Of a stretch of 64,000 nucleotides of DNA, positions 8,014-18,104 are shown in pieces (the first letter of the stretch is position 1; every line of letters begins with the position of its first letter). The position numbers and the translations under genes were made by a program. Origin of the DNA: Nostoc sp. ATCC 53789. Its GTDB lineage: Bacteria; Cyanobacteriota; Cyanobacteriia; Cyanobacteriales; Nostocaceae. The notes under the pieces were generated by a model, which saw only the letters and a program-made list of their open reading frames with translations, made no database searches and was not told the origin of the DNA. Location: contig NZ_CP046704.1 of NCBI RefSeq assembly GCF_009873495.1, positions 186,001-250,000 on the forward strand. Direction: 5' to 3'.

Positions 8014-8880
8014 TCAGTTTATGGTCGAAGCCGCTATGCGGTGGTCATGGTCAGTGCTGGTAGCGACTGGTAGCCATGCTTCGATTTCTTGTGCCATTTT
8101 CGCGGCGTTGTTCTGGTACATGGCGATCGTGTCCTTCCCGACGGGCAAATGCAGCGGCGGACGTTCTGTATTGGCAAGTTGAATAATCACCTGAGCAAAC
8201 TTTTTCGGATCGCCAGGTTGATGCCCGTGTAGCGCATTGGCTCCGCTACGCATGGGTCCTACCGTTTCCTGGTAATCGTCGATAATGGTTTTAGCGGCAA
8301 CATAAGATTCAGCGCTCAGGAAGTCGGTACTAAAAAGACCGGGAGCTACTGCTGTAACCTGGATGCCGAGCGGTGCCAGTTCTACCGCTAACCCTTTCGA
8401 GAGACCTTCGATCGCAAATTTAGTGGACCCGTACAATCCCCAGCCCGGAACTGCATCGTAGCCGAACAGCGACGTGATATTGATGACCCGCCCGGATTTT
8501 TGCTGGCGCAGGTACGGCAACACCGCACGAGTCACGTTCAATAACCCAAATATGTTGGTATCATACTGTTTGCGGACTTCGGCATCCGTGGCTTCTTCGA
8601 TCGCAGTAACCATGCCAAACCCGGCATTATTGACCAAGACATCAACCCGGCCGAAACGGGCAATGCCTTGCTTAACAGCCTCTTGTACCTGGCCTTCCTG
8701 GGTGACATCCATCTGCACAGCGTACAGATCCGGGTGGTTGTGCAGGGTAGTGGCGAGTTGTGTGGGCTGAGAGCGAACTGTCGCTACTACTTGGTCGCCT
8801 GCTGCTAGAGCTGCTTTGGCAATTTCCAACCCAAAGCCCCTGGACGCTCCGGTAATGAACCATACTTTCTGCGTTTTCAT
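8014..8880 (-). CDS. SDR family oxidoreductase
   Basis: 288 residues. Cofactor motif ITGASRGFGLEIAKAAL at the N-terminus, DVLVNNAGFG near residue 85, catalytic Ser in INITSLFG and Tyr/Lys in YGSTKFAIEGLSKGLA, then GIQVTAVAPGLFSTDF. The motif set is complete, so it should be an active NAD(P)-dependent dehydrogenase/reductase. The longer C-terminus (GDPKKFAQVIIQLANTE, RPPLHLPVGKD) is the pattern of the SDR subgroup with an extended substrate-binding region. GAGG lies 7 bases upstream of the ATG. Substrate unknown. Confidence 0.92.
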   Translation of the reverse strand: MKTQKVWFITGASRGFGLEIAKAALAAGDQVVATVRSQPTQLATTLHNHPDLYAVQMDVTQEGQVQEAVKQGIARFGRVDVLVNNAGFGMVTAIEEATDAEVRKQYDTNIFGLLNVTRAVLPYLRQQKSGRVINITSLFGYDAVPGWGLYGSTKFAIEGLSKGLAVELAPLGIQVTAVAPGLFSTDFLSAESYVAAKTIIDDYQETVGPMRSGANALHGHQPGDPKKFAQVIIQLANTERPPLHLPVGKDTIAMYQNNAAKMAQEIEAWLPVATSTDHDHRIAASTIN

Positions 8881-8990
8881 TTTGTATCCTCGTTTTAGGT
8901 GTTGTCTAGTTTGTTGGCTTTAGCTCTTTCGGTAGTTCTTTGAGCAAAAACGCAACTTAATTGTTCTGCTGTGAATGGTGGGATTGAGGA

Positions 8991-9560
8991 TCAAAGCACT
9001 TCATTAGTTGCAGTGCTAATGGCTGCCATCAACTGCTCCATATTCCAGCGATGGCGATACCGAATTCCATTAATAAACAAAGCTGGTGCAGTCACTACTC
9101 CACTTTGCTGACCACTTGCGATATCTTGATTGATGCGGTCAACATGGACTTGTTTGAAGATATCCTGCAAAAATTGGCTGATGTCGAGACCTAGATTATT
9201 GGCATACTCAACGAGATAGCCGTTTCCCAATGCCTCTTGATGGGTGAGCAGCATCTCGTGCATCTGCCAAAACTGACCTTGCGCTGCTGCTGCTTCCGCT
9301 GCTTCCGCTGCCTTTTGTGCTTGAGGATAAATTGAATGTTCGATAAAGTAACGAAACACTACACAAATCGAATTTTTCTCAGTCAGCCGGGAATTGAAAT
9401 CTTGCACAATTGCCTGAATCAACTGATGCATTTCCCTGGACTGAAGACATTGGTAATTTCCATATTCCACGAGTACGATCGGGGCATTGAGCATCCCTTG
9501 ATAGCGATCGCGTTCGGAAGGTGGAACAAAAAGTTGATTAAAATTACTATCTTGATTCAT
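8991..9560 (-). CDS. DsbA/FrnE-like thioredoxin-fold protein
   Basis: About 189 residues from ATG 9560; an in-frame TTG at 9575 would add five residues, and neither start has a clear ribosome-binding site. The fold is that of cytoplasmic DsbA-like (thioredoxin_4) proteins: PIVLVEYGNYQCLQSREMH at the active site, a helical insert with repeated AEAAEAAAAQGQFW, and the cis-proline loop TAPALFINGIRY. The active-site second Cys is Ser (CLQS), so it can form mixed disulfides but not an internal one. No signal peptide is seen. It begins a block of minus-strand genes that ends at the left edge. Confidence 0.85.
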   Translation of the reverse strand: MNQDSNFNQLFVPPSERDRYQGMLNAPIVLVEYGNYQCLQSREMHQLIQAIVQDFNSRLTEKNSICVVFRYFIEHSIYPQAQKAAEAAEAAAAQGQFWQMHEMLLTHQEALGNGYLVEYANNLGLDISQFLQDIFKQVHVDRINQDIASGQQSGVVTAPALFINGIRYRHRWNMEQLMAAISTATNEVL

Positions 9561-9778
9561 CGGACACTGTATCAAAAAGGGTTTCTCACAGCATCAAGGG
9601 ATTGGCATGACTCCTATCTGTGATTCCTCCCGACTCCGTTTTTTCTATGTCTTTAGCTTATGAAACTAATTCAGCTTTGTCGCCAACTCTAAGTTGAGTA
9701 ATTGAAGCGATGAAACAACAGTTGCTTACTATCTCTAAAACTAACCCTCAACCGAACTTAAGTTCAGTTTTGCTTGTT

Positions 9779-10408
9779 TCACAACTTGGCGAGTCCCCGC
9801 TTCAGTGCGGTAATCACCGCTTGAGTGCGATCGCTCACGCCTAATTTGCTCAAAATCCGGTTGATGTGAAATTTCACAGTACTTTCAGTAATATTCAAAG
9901 CCGCAGCAATATCTTGATTACTCAAGCCACGCGCCATCTGACAAACAACCTCTTGTTCTCGATCGCTCAACTCTGGAATGTTCATCCGTTGCACCAGTTT
10001 GGCAGCGACTTCGGAAGGGATATATTGTTGTCCACTGTGAACAATATGAATCGCATTCAGGAGTGCCTCCGGTTCCGCGTCCTTCAGCAGATAGCCCTTG
10101 GCTCCGGCGCGTAATGCTCGATAAATATCTTCGTCCCCGTCATAAGTGGTCAGTACAATCATCCGGGCATGAGCGAATTCAGCACAGATGGCGACGATGG
10201 CATCAACGCCGCCGATCTGCGGCATCCGTAAGTCGATTAAGGTGACATCAGGTTGCAGTTGCCGATATTGAGCGATCGCTTCCTGCCCATTGCCCGCTTG
10301 ACCCACCACCGTCATATCTGGCTCATTCTCAATCATCGCGGCTAGTCCTTGCCGGACGATTGAGTGATCGTCAACAATCAAAACGCGGATTACTGTAGAC
10401 TGACTCAC
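9779..10408 (-). CDS. NarL/FixJ family response regulator
   Basis: 209 residues. Receiver domain at residues 1-125 (VLIVDDHSIVRQGL with the acidic pair, phospho-acceptor Asp59 in LIDLRMP, Thr/Lys in VLTTYDG and YLLKDA). A LuxR-type HTH follows at about 145-205 (ELSDREQEVVCQMARGLSNQ, ESTVKFHINRILSKLGVSDR). The GTG start overlaps the stop of the kinase gene as GTGA, so the two are translationally coupled. The gene should encode the output of the adjacent hybrid kinase; target promoters are unknown. Confidence 0.95.
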   Translation of the reverse strand: MSQSTVIRVLIVDDHSIVRQGLAAMIENEPDMTVVGQAGNGQEAIAQYRQLQPDVTLIDLRMPQIGGVDAIVAICAEFAHARMIVLTTYDGDEDIYRALRAGAKGYLLKDAEPEALLNAIHIVHSGQQYIPSEVAAKLVQRMNIPELSDREQEVVCQMARGLSNQDIAAALNITESTVKFHINRILSKLGVSDRTQAVITALKRGLAKL

Positions 10409-13400
10409 GCTGATGCCTCCCGATGTACGGATACGATCGTTTCTGTTCCCTGCCCCAGTCGGCTCTTAATCGAGAGTTGTGCCTTAATGCGTTCCGCTCG
10501 TTCGGTAATCCCCAGTAAGCCAAACCCCCGATTTAGGATTGTATGGTTGGCTTCAAATCCTTGTCCATTGTCTTTAATTCGTAAGAAGAATTGCGTTGGT
10601 TCATAAATTAATTCAATCCGAATTTCCTTTGCATTCGCATACCTAATTGAATTGGTAAATGCTTCCTGTGCAATTCTTAGAAGATTATTCTCTGTTTCCG
10701 GGGGTAACGTATAGGGCGTGCCAATAATATCACAAATCAAGCTGGTTTCGGTTGAAGATTGCATGGTAGCTACAAACCGTTGCAGTGCCGTCCACAGATC
10801 GCCATCTTCTAGGGATTGGGGACGCAATGCTGCAACGGAGCGTCGAGCTTCTGTCAGCCCGGTGCGGGCCAGGTCTCGCACGATATTAATATGTGTTTGA
10901 ATTGCTTGGGGGTTGCTGGTCACTAATCGAGAAACGGTTCCCATGTGAACCAGAATCCCGGTAAAGGCTTGCGCGAGAGTGTCATGAATTTCGCGTGCCA
11001 TGCGGTTGCGTTCCTCTAAAATTGAGGCTTCTTCGGCACGTTTGCGATCGCTGATATCTGTAATCAGGCCATAGTATCCTTTCACTTGACCATTGTTATC
11101 GACATCAGGGATGAGGGAATTACTGATGTATTTCTTGCCAAACACACAGGGAATTTCTGCCTCATAGGTTGTGATTTGCCCTGCCAGTGCTTGATTGATA
11201 TACGGTTGTACAACTTGATAAGATGCCTCACCCAAGTTTTCGCAAATATGCTTGCCCAAAATTTCACCTCGACTACGTTGAAACCATTCCTCATAAGTGC
11301 GGTTGGCAAACCGATAACGCTGGTCGGCATCTACATAGGTAATACAAACAGGTAGAGCGTCCGTGATCACTCGTAATTCCTGTTCTCGCTCGCGCAGTTC
11401 TGCTTGGCTTTGCTCTAAAGCCGCCGTCCTTTGAGCTACCTGTTGCTCTAAGGTGCGGTTGTAATTGGCTAAGAAGTGTTCTGCTTGTTTCCGCTCTGTG
11501 ATATCTTGAAAGGTGGCGATCGCATACGCCACCTTACCCTGTTCATCAAATACTGGCGTTCCCCATATCTCAACTGGAATAATGCTGTCGCCTCGGTGAA
11601 TTTCTAAATCATCTGTCCTCGTGCGTTCACCTTTCAACGCCCGGTATAAATTCAGTTTTTCAGTAGGATATTTTTGATTCGTTCCGGCTATATAGGCTTG
11701 ATACGTCTCTGCAAGTTGATCCATTGTTACGGAAGAAACAACCCCTTTGCCTGTTAGCTGAGTTGCTTGTTGATTGAAGTAGTAAGGGCGACCCGCCGCA
11801 TCCACAACTGCAACTCCTAATGGAATCGCTTCTAAGAACTGCGTCAACTGACTTTTGCTTGCGCGTAGCTCTGAGTACAGTTTGGCATTCTCGATCGCAA
11901 TTGCTGCCTGAGTAGATAGTAGATTTAGAAGTTGCGATCGCTCTGCTGTGAATGCTCCAGTTGCTAATTGATTTTCCAGGTACAACACGCCAACAAGTTT
12001 ACTTTGATTCAACAACGGCAAACAAAGAAGTGATTTCGTTTGGTTCTGCTGAATATATGGCTCATTGATAAAATTACCTTCACGAGTTGCATCATTTAAA
12101 ATGACAGATTCATGAGTCCGAATCACATAATAAATGATGGATTCGGGTAAGCGATTTACCATTGAAATCGATTGCAGTACTTGTGTAGTACAAAAATTCG
12201 CCCCATCATTGAGTTCACAAGCAGCCTCGATTGCCCATTCTCCTGCGTTTTCCAAAATCAAGCATCCAGTTTGTGCCCCAGCATTCTCAATTAATATCTG
12301 CATCAAAGAATTGAGTAACTGATCCAGTTCAATTTCGCGAGAGATGGCTTGGGATGCTCTGATTACTGTCGCTAAATCGAAAGCAATATGTGAGGTGTTA
12401 GAAGTAGTTCCAGCAGTGGTGTGAACTTGTGTGGGAGCCACATTCAGCGACTGAGGAAAAAACTGTGGATAGCGAGTCTCTAAATCTTTGGCTTTTGCGG
12501 TTGCTCCCCACCGCTCATAGCAGTAATGGGCTTCCTTCATATAAAGTTGAGCAAACCTTTCTCGACCACGAGCCAAGTAATGTTTTGCAGCTAACTCATA
12601 GCCTAAAGCTTCTTCTTGAAGGTACTCGTTGTCTTTAGCACCAAAAATTGCTTGTTCATAAAACTCCTCTGCCTCAAAAAACTGACCCAAAACTCGTGCT
12701 TTCTCTGCCTCAACTAACTGAAATTTATGCAAAAAATTCATGGGGGCATGGTGTGCCCATTTCTGCATTTTTTCCTGGTTGGCGTTAACGCGATTCAACC
12801 AAGCTTCTTTTTCTGAGTTTGAAGCATCCGCCAACAAGCTCAGAAATATTAGAGAGTCATAGAAATGAAATATAGATACAGAGATTATTGCTGTGGCTGC
12901 GCCTAAATACTGTTCTGCCAAAGTAGCCGTTTTTGCAGCTTGCTCATGCTCCCCGAACAGATAGCATAAAATCAGCTTATTTAAGTAGAAGTAGTGAAGG
13001 CTAGTTCCATCCTTGACAGCGATCGCCCATGATAATGCTTGCTCTTCGTCATAGATACAACCCACTAAGCGACTTGGATTTTCAGATTGACCTCGCAGGT
13101 TAAGGATCGTTTGCTGCAACATTGCCAGCCAAATGGAAGCAGTCTCTCGTCTAATTTGATGGGTGGCTTTACGATAAATCGCTGTTTGTTGTTCCAGTTC
13201 TGTCAGTTCTTGTCCTGCAAAAAAGGGGTAATAACATAGGCTGAATGCACAATAACTCGCAAATTCAAACTCTCCACTTTCTATACCGCTTTGATAAGCC
13301 TCAGCTAAAACAGGGAACGTCTCTTTAAGGTGGTCTTTCCAGTGAATTATATGGAAATTCACCATCAGCAATGTTTTGCAGTTAACTCTCTTGTTATTTA

Positions 13401-16368
13401 ATCTTTTCGCTAAGTTTAAGGATAATTTGCCAAATCGATAACCCAGTTCAAGGTCTTGTACAACTCCACATAGCATCATGCCGTATGCAGCATAACCGAG
13501 AAGCGACCAGATGGCGTTTCCATTGGCGATCGATAAATTCACCATTTTGCACACAATCAGCACCATCAAAGCGGGTGACACATTAAAAGCCGCTCCCACT
13601 GTGCTGACTAAAATGTAGATTGCTGCCAGTGGCACAGGTTCAATCATCTCTGGCAGATCGATCAAATCTTCGATTTCCCGCCCAACCAATCGTGAAGCCG
13701 TTTCCTCTAATCCTGCTTGAACGTCTAACTGACTTGGAGCTTCTACTAAACTAATTCCCAAGAGTTGCAGCACTTCCAAGCCAGTTTTTAGGGCTTCTTT
13801 GGGGTCTCCCCGCGACAGCCATGCTTGAATTCTGCTATCGTAAGCTTTCACTTTATCGAGTACTGTCTTCGCACGGTTGAGTACTTCTTCTACAAGCCGC
13901 TCCATTTCATCAAAGTGACCACTGAGGTATGCTGCCTCTGCTGCCTCCGAATGCAACGCCAAAGTTAAGCCATACTCACGCTGCCAACTTTCCCCATCAA
14001 GAAGTTTAAGCCCTGCATTGAAATACTTGAAAGCGGCTTCATAAGCCGTCGCTGCTAGCGCTTTTTGACCTGCTTGCAAATTCAGTTTGACAATCTGATT
14101 CCGTTCAGATTGCTCACTGATTAACTCGGTTCCATAATTCAGTTGATCAACAATTTCAAACAACCGCTCTGCTAACTGCTCTGGTGAAGTCTTTTCGAGT
14201 AAATTGCGACCGATTTGCAGATGTACTCCAAGTTTTTGCGACTCATCGATTAAGGCGTATGCCGCTTGCTGTACGCGATCGTGCAAAAACTTATATTCTT
14301 GAACTAATAGGTTTTCGTCTAATTCAGATATAGGTTGAATTAATCCGGCTTGAATGGCTACTAGTAAATCTAGAGAAATTGCTTTAGGAGATTGTTCGCA
14401 AACGATCGCTAACGTATCTAAATTAAATTCAGCACCGATACAAGCTGCTAACTGGAGAATTTGCTGTGTGTTTTCTGGTAATTTATTTAACTGGCTCAGT
14501 AGCAACTCCACCACATTATCGGTAATATCCTGGGCTTGAATCTTAGCAATGTTCCATTGCCAGCATAAGTGTTCAGCATCAAAGGTCAGCAGATTTTCGC
14601 TATGCAGCATTCTCAAAAATTCACCGACAAAGAAAGGATTGCCCTCGGTTTTACGCAGTACTAACCCAGCTAAGGAACAAACGGTGTCTGCATTCTGATG
14701 TAGCGTCTCGGCAATCAACTGACTCAGCGAACCCAGCGTTAATGGTGCCAGGATTATCTCCTGAATTACTGCCCCTTGTTTTCGCAGTCTTAAGAGCGTT
14801 AACATCAACGGATGAGTTGGATTTACCTCATTATCTCGATAGGCTCCAATTAAAAATAGGAATTGGGTTTGTTCATCAAGCAACATCAGCTCGATTAACT
14901 TCAGCGTTGCACAGTCTATCCATTGCAAATCATCTAAAAAGATCACAAGCGGGTGTGACTCTGAACAAAACACCCGCACAAACTTCTGAAAAATTAGATT
15001 GAAGCGATTTTGAGCTTCAGTTGCTCCAACTTCTGATACAGGCGGCTGCTTGCCGATAATTAATTCAACTTCCGGGATGATATCAATGATAATTTGTCCG
15101 TTGGTTCCCAAAGCCGTTAGCAAGCGCGATCGCCATTGTTGCACTTGCTCGTCTGGTTCACTGAGCAATTGTTGTACCAATTTTTGCAGGGCATCTGCGA
15201 TCGCGCTGTAGGGAATATTACGCCCAAATTGATCGAATTTACCCCAGATAAAATAGCCGCGCTTTGCGGTGATTGGTTTATAAAGTTCCTGGACTAATGC
15301 TGATTTCCCAATTCCCGCATAGCCAGAAACCAGCATCATTTCGACTTTGAAGGTTTGATTGTTTGTTAGTTTCTGTTCTGAAGTTTGTTGTACAAGTTTT
15401 TCTGAAGCAACGCGCTCAAAAGCTGCTAATAACATTGCAACTTCTTTATCCCGTCCATAAAGTTTTTGGGGAATTTGAAACTGATCCCAAACATCTAATA
15501 GACCCAGTTGAATGCTATTGATTTGCCCGATTTTTTTTAATTGGTCAGCACAAATTTCTAAATCTGCTTTGATGCCCCAGGCACTCTGATAACGATCCTC
15601 TGCGTTTTTCGCCATCAATTTTAAAACAATATCTGAGACGGCTTTAGGGATCGCTGCATTCAGTTCGTGAGGTGGAACAGGCACTTTAGCAATATGACAA
15701 TGGACTAGCTCAAGGATGTCTGTTGTGGAAAACGGCAGATGTCCGGTTAGCAGTTCGTAGAACGTCACACCCAGTGAGTAAAAATCGGTGCGGTAATCGA
15801 GTAAACGGTTCATCCGCCCGGTTTGCTCTGGAGATAGGTAGGCGAGTGTCCCTTCTAATACATGAGGGCTTTTAAAAGTTGGATTCGTGCGATTAAATTC
15901 AGTAGCAATCCCAAAGTCAATAATTTTGACAACGCCAGTATCCAGATTAAGGACTATGTTTCCAGGGTTGATATCTTTATGAATGACATTGGCTGCATGG
16001 ATTCTGCCTAAAATGTCGCTTATAGCGATCGCCAGACCAAGAAAAGTGGATAAAGGCATGGGGCAGAATATATCTGGGCACTTGTGCATCCATTTCTCTA
16101 GGGACTCTCCCCCAAAATCTTCTAAGAAAATTACCAGAGTGCGTTGATAGTTCTGCTGGCTGTATGCCTTAACAACTCCTTCCAGATTCAGGGAACGGGT
16201 AATTTTATATTCTTGTCTGTAACGGGTTAGCTCTTGGGGAGAGGGATAATCAAGCTTTAGCATTTTTACGACGATCCCTACTCCATCGTCTCTGATGCCC
16301 CGGTACACTAGAGAATTGGAACTTTCGTATATTTTGTTTTGGATAGAAATACCAGGTAGAGCAATCAT
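10405..16368 (-). CDS. Giant Ser/Thr kinase-AAA ATPase-GAF-PAS-histidine kinase
   Basis: 1987 residues. The N-terminal protein kinase (about 1-270) has VIHKDINPGNIVL as catalytic loop and IIDFGIA as the metal motif. An AAA-type NTPase follows (VSGYAGIGKSALVQELY near 345; LVIFLDDLQWID as Walker B), then a long helical TPR-like region (about 700-1300), a GAF domain (LICDIIG is later; GAF around CLILENAGEWAIEAACEL to QAAIAIENAKLY), two PAS domains (each ending in DITERKQAE or DISDRKRAEE), and a HisKA_3 histidine kinase (REIHDTLAQAFTGI with the phospho-His, then DNGQGFEANH and GFGLLGITERAE). This architecture is common in cyanobacteria and links Hanks-type and two-component signalling. The coupled response regulator lies directly downstream. 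Confidence 0.95.
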   Translation of the reverse strand: MIALPGISIQNKIYESSNSLVYRGIRDDGVGIVVKMLKLDYPSPQELTRYRQEYKITRSLNLEGVVKAYSQQNYQRTLVIFLEDFGGESLEKWMHKCPDIFCPMPLSTFLGLAIAISDILGRIHAANVIHKDINPGNIVLNLDTGVVKIIDFGIATEFNRTNPTFKSPHVLEGTLAYLSPEQTGRMNRLLDYRTDFYSLGVTFYELLTGHLPFSTTDILELVHCHIAKVPVPPHELNAAIPKAVSDIVLKLMAKNAEDRYQSAWGIKADLEICADQLKKIGQINSIQLGLLDVWDQFQIPQKLYGRDKEVAMLLAAFERVASEKLVQQTSEQKLTNNQTFKVEMMLVSGYAGIGKSALVQELYKPITAKRGYFIWGKFDQFGRNIPYSAIADALQKLVQQLLSEPDEQVQQWRSRLLTALGTNGQIIIDIIPEVELIIGKQPPVSEVGATEAQNRFNLIFQKFVRVFCSESHPLVIFLDDLQWIDCATLKLIELMLLDEQTQFLFLIGAYRDNEVNPTHPLMLTLLRLRKQGAVIQEIILAPLTLGSLSQLIAETLHQNADTVCSLAGLVLRKTEGNPFFVGEFLRMLHSENLLTFDAEHLCWQWNIAKIQAQDITDNVVELLLSQLNKLPENTQQILQLAACIGAEFNLDTLAIVCEQSPKAISLDLLVAIQAGLIQPISELDENLLVQEYKFLHDRVQQAAYALIDESQKLGVHLQIGRNLLEKTSPEQLAERLFEIVDQLNYGTELISEQSERNQIVKLNLQAGQKALAATAYEAAFKYFNAGLKLLDGESWQREYGLTLALHSEAAEAAYLSGHFDEMERLVEEVLNRAKTVLDKVKAYDSRIQAWLSRGDPKEALKTGLEVLQLLGISLVEAPSQLDVQAGLEETASRLVGREIEDLIDLPEMIEPVPLAAIYILVSTVGAAFNVSPALMVLIVCKMVNLSIANGNAIWSLLGYAAYGMMLCGVVQDLELGYRFGKLSLNLAKRLNNKRVNCKTLLMVNFHIIHWKDHLKETFPVLAEAYQSGIESGEFEFASYCAFSLCYYPFFAGQELTELEQQTAIYRKATHQIRRETASIWLAMLQQTILNLRGQSENPSRLVGCIYDEEQALSWAIAVKDGTSLHYFYLNKLILCYLFGEHEQAAKTATLAEQYLGAATAIISVSIFHFYDSLIFLSLLADASNSEKEAWLNRVNANQEKMQKWAHHAPMNFLHKFQLVEAEKARVLGQFFEAEEFYEQAIFGAKDNEYLQEEALGYELAAKHYLARGRERFAQLYMKEAHYCYERWGATAKAKDLETRYPQFFPQSLNVAPTQVHTTAGTTSNTSHIAFDLATVIRASQAISREIELDQLLNSLMQILIENAGAQTGCLILENAGEWAIEAACELNDGANFCTTQVLQSISMVNRLPESIIYYVIRTHESVILNDATREGNFINEPYIQQNQTKSLLCLPLLNQSKLVGVLYLENQLATGAFTAERSQLLNLLSTQAAIAIENAKLYSELRASKSQLTQFLEAIPLGVAVVDAAGRPYYFNQQATQLTGKGVVSSVTMDQLAETYQAYIAGTNQKYPTEKLNLYRALKGERTRTDDLEIHRGDSIIPVEIWGTPVFDEQGKVAYAIATFQDITERKQAEHFLANYNRTLEQQVAQRTAALEQSQAELREREQELRVITDALPVCITYVDADQRYRFANRTYEEWFQRSRGEILGKHICENLGEASYQVVQPYINQALAGQITTYEAEIPCVFGKKYISNSLIPDVDNNGQVKGYYGLITDISDRKRAEEASILEERNRMAREIHDTLAQAFTGILVHMGTVSRLVTSNPQAIQTHINIVRDLARTGLTEARRSVAALRPQSLEDGDLWTALQRFVATMQSSTETSLICDIIGTPYTLPPETENNLLRIAQEAFTNSIRYANAKEIRIELIYEPTQFFLRIKDNGQGFEANHTILNRGFGLLGITERAERIKAQLSIKSRLGQGTETIVSVHREASA

Positions 16369-16687
16369 AGAGCAACTCTTGAGAGGAGAATCTGGTACAC
16401 CTCAAACTATACAGCAATCCACCTATCTAGATTTTTCATCTTCTGAAATCCTATTTGGTTTTGTTCATTTCTAGCCAGTTGTAGAGTGGGGACTGAACTC
16501 TGTTGAGCGCTATATAAATCATGTAGAGGGGTTCTACAGCACTCAATTAAACAACTGGCATCGCTGGATGTCAAGAAGCGGAAAGTTTTATCTTTTCCCT
16601 CGTACAACTTCTTCACTGTCCCGTTGCGTTGCTAACTCCATTGAAACTGCAATCCAAAGCCATTGGATGCCAATTTGCCAAAATTGT
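16369..16687. other. Intergenic region without a supported gene
   Basis: Holds the upstream region of the giant kinase. A 69-codon minus-strand frame (16407-16616) has no ribosome-binding site and no recognisable family, so it is not called. No repeat or hairpin of note was seen. Confidence 0.5.
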
Positions 16688-17689
16688 TTAGGGTATTTTC
16701 CCATACTCCGACTCTAGGAGCGTCAACAATTTCTCTTCCACAGCAGTAAGATAAGGCCGATTCACCTTTCCCAAAGACTGCAACAGATTTTTGACTGTCT
16801 CCTCCAGCGAATCAGAATATACTCGACTGATGCGATCGCTAATCTGCTGCATCTGCTCACATTCAGCAGGCAAGTAATCGTAAGACTTCAGGTGTTGTAA
16901 CCCAACGGCGTACTCGCCATCCCACATTCTCATGCTGCAACTAAAGTCATTCACTGCGCTGACAATTGCCCAACACCCACCCTTTCCTCTGAGTTCTGGA
17001 TTATCTTTGGCTAAAATTTGGCAGACTTCCCCAACAAAATAAGGATTTGGAGCTTTTGTCCGTTCCATGATCCGTTGTACTACATCGCCTACAACTCTAG
17101 CAGATGGTACTTTACCTCCGGCTTCTTCCACTGCCGTCTGCCATACTTCCCATTGCTGTTGAGGTTCCAGCTTTGTTATCGGTCTAACCTGGCGTTCACT
17201 GGTAGGTAAAATTTGTGTCCCAATGGGACACATTTCCTTATTTTCAGTTTGTGTCCCTATTGGATAATTTTCCGCGTCGCTCGATTCATTTTCAGTTTGT
17301 GTCCCATTGGGACACATCTTCATCAAGTTATCAAACACAGCCGAAGCTTCGATTAATCTGTAAGGATGACGACGCTGAAATCCAAACCTGTCTTTGCAAT
17401 ACTCCTCAAAAGTGCTGTGAGTGGAACGGTACAGCCGACGATCGCGCAATTCCATCAGCGCTTTGCCAGCTTCAAAAACTGCTCTTTCTACACGGCGCTC
17501 TAAGTGCAGGCGATCGCTTTGTTCCTCGTCGGTCAATTCCTCTACTTCAACAGCACTAACCGTAATTGTTGCTGTAGATGGATTTTCCTCAACAGAGATA
17601 TCTTCATTTGCAGAGTTACTGAGTGATTTTGAATTTATCTCTGCGGCAGAGGTGGCTTTTTTACGCCTAGAAGATGGTTTAGCCATCAT
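16688..17689 (-). CDS. Plasmid-type protein with internal GTQTENE repeats, function unknown
   Basis: 333 residues. The N-terminal 55 residues are basic then acidic and low-complexity. Residues about 60-125 (RRVERAVFEAGKALMELRDR, STFEEYCKDRFGFQRRHPYR) resemble the N-terminal region of phage and plasmid DNA-binding or replication-accessory proteins. A middle linker repeats [C/Y]P[N/I]GTQTEN three times; the DNA behind it contains two 17-base palindromes (17215-17231 and 17299-17315) and a degenerate third near 17251. The C-terminal half (EVGQ-like WEVWQTAVEEAGGKVPSARV, FVGEVCQILAKDNPELRGKG) is not recognised. Two adjacent ATGs follow GGGGTGG. A DNA-binding role is a guess. Confidence 0.6.
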   Translation of the reverse strand: MMAKPSSRRKKATSAAEINSKSLSNSANEDISVEENPSTATITVSAVEVEELTDEEQSDRLHLERRVERAVFEAGKALMELRDRRLYRSTHSTFEEYCKDRFGFQRRHPYRLIEASAVFDNLMKMCPNGTQTENESSDAENYPIGTQTENKEMCPIGTQILPTSERQVRPITKLEPQQQWEVWQTAVEEAGGKVPSARVVGDVVQRIMERTKAPNPYFVGEVCQILAKDNPELRGKGGCWAIVSAVNDFSCSMRMWDGEYAVGLQHLKSYDYLPAECEQMQQISDRISRVYSDSLEETVKNLLQSLGKVNRPYLTAVEEKLLTLLESEYGKIP

Positions 17690-17802
17690 TCCACCCCTTT
17701 AATTCAATAGTATTTGCTCAAAATCAATGGCAAATAGATTAAGTATGTGGTGAGTTATGGTAATAATGCTCTGGGATTGAACTCGGTGGAGCATTATCAT
17801 CT

Positions 17803-18072
17803 TCACGAGTCCTCTTGAATTTTCACAATATCATTGACAGTTACTAACTCTCCAGACAGCACAGAGCAAATTCTTGCTAGTTTTACCAAATTATCGATAT
17901 CCGCTTTTTTTAGCCTGCCATCACGGGCGACAGTCAAGGTATGTCTAGTGACTTCATTCGGGCTACCCTCAAACTGCCTATGAACTGCGTAGACAGACAA
18001 GAGGCTACCATCTTCTGTTTTGGGCCACCATTGCGAAATATCAATATATGCTTCCATCCAAACTGCTAACAC
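17803..18072 (-). CDS. Small hypothetical protein
   Basis: 89 residues from a GTG at 18072 (an ATG at 18057 is also possible); GGAGG lies about 15 bases before the GTG, rather far. The sequence (YIDISQWWPKTEDGSLLSVY, RHTLTVARDGRLKKADIDNL, VKLARICSVLSGELVTVNDI) is compact and globular, with no recognised family. It is divergently oriented to the gene at 18297, and the 38-bp iterons lie in the shared promoter region. Confidence 0.55.
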   Translation of the reverse strand: MLAVWMEAYIDISQWWPKTEDGSLLSVYAVHRQFEGSPNEVTRHTLTVARDGRLKKADIDNLVKLARICSVLSGELVTVNDIVKIQEDS

Positions 18073-18104
18073 GTTTTTAATGATTAACCTCCATTAACGC
18101 TTAT

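Noticed and set aside
16407..16616. 69-residue minus-strand protein upstream of the giant kinase
   Set aside because: No ribosome-binding site and no recognisable similarity; probably the promoter region of the kinase.
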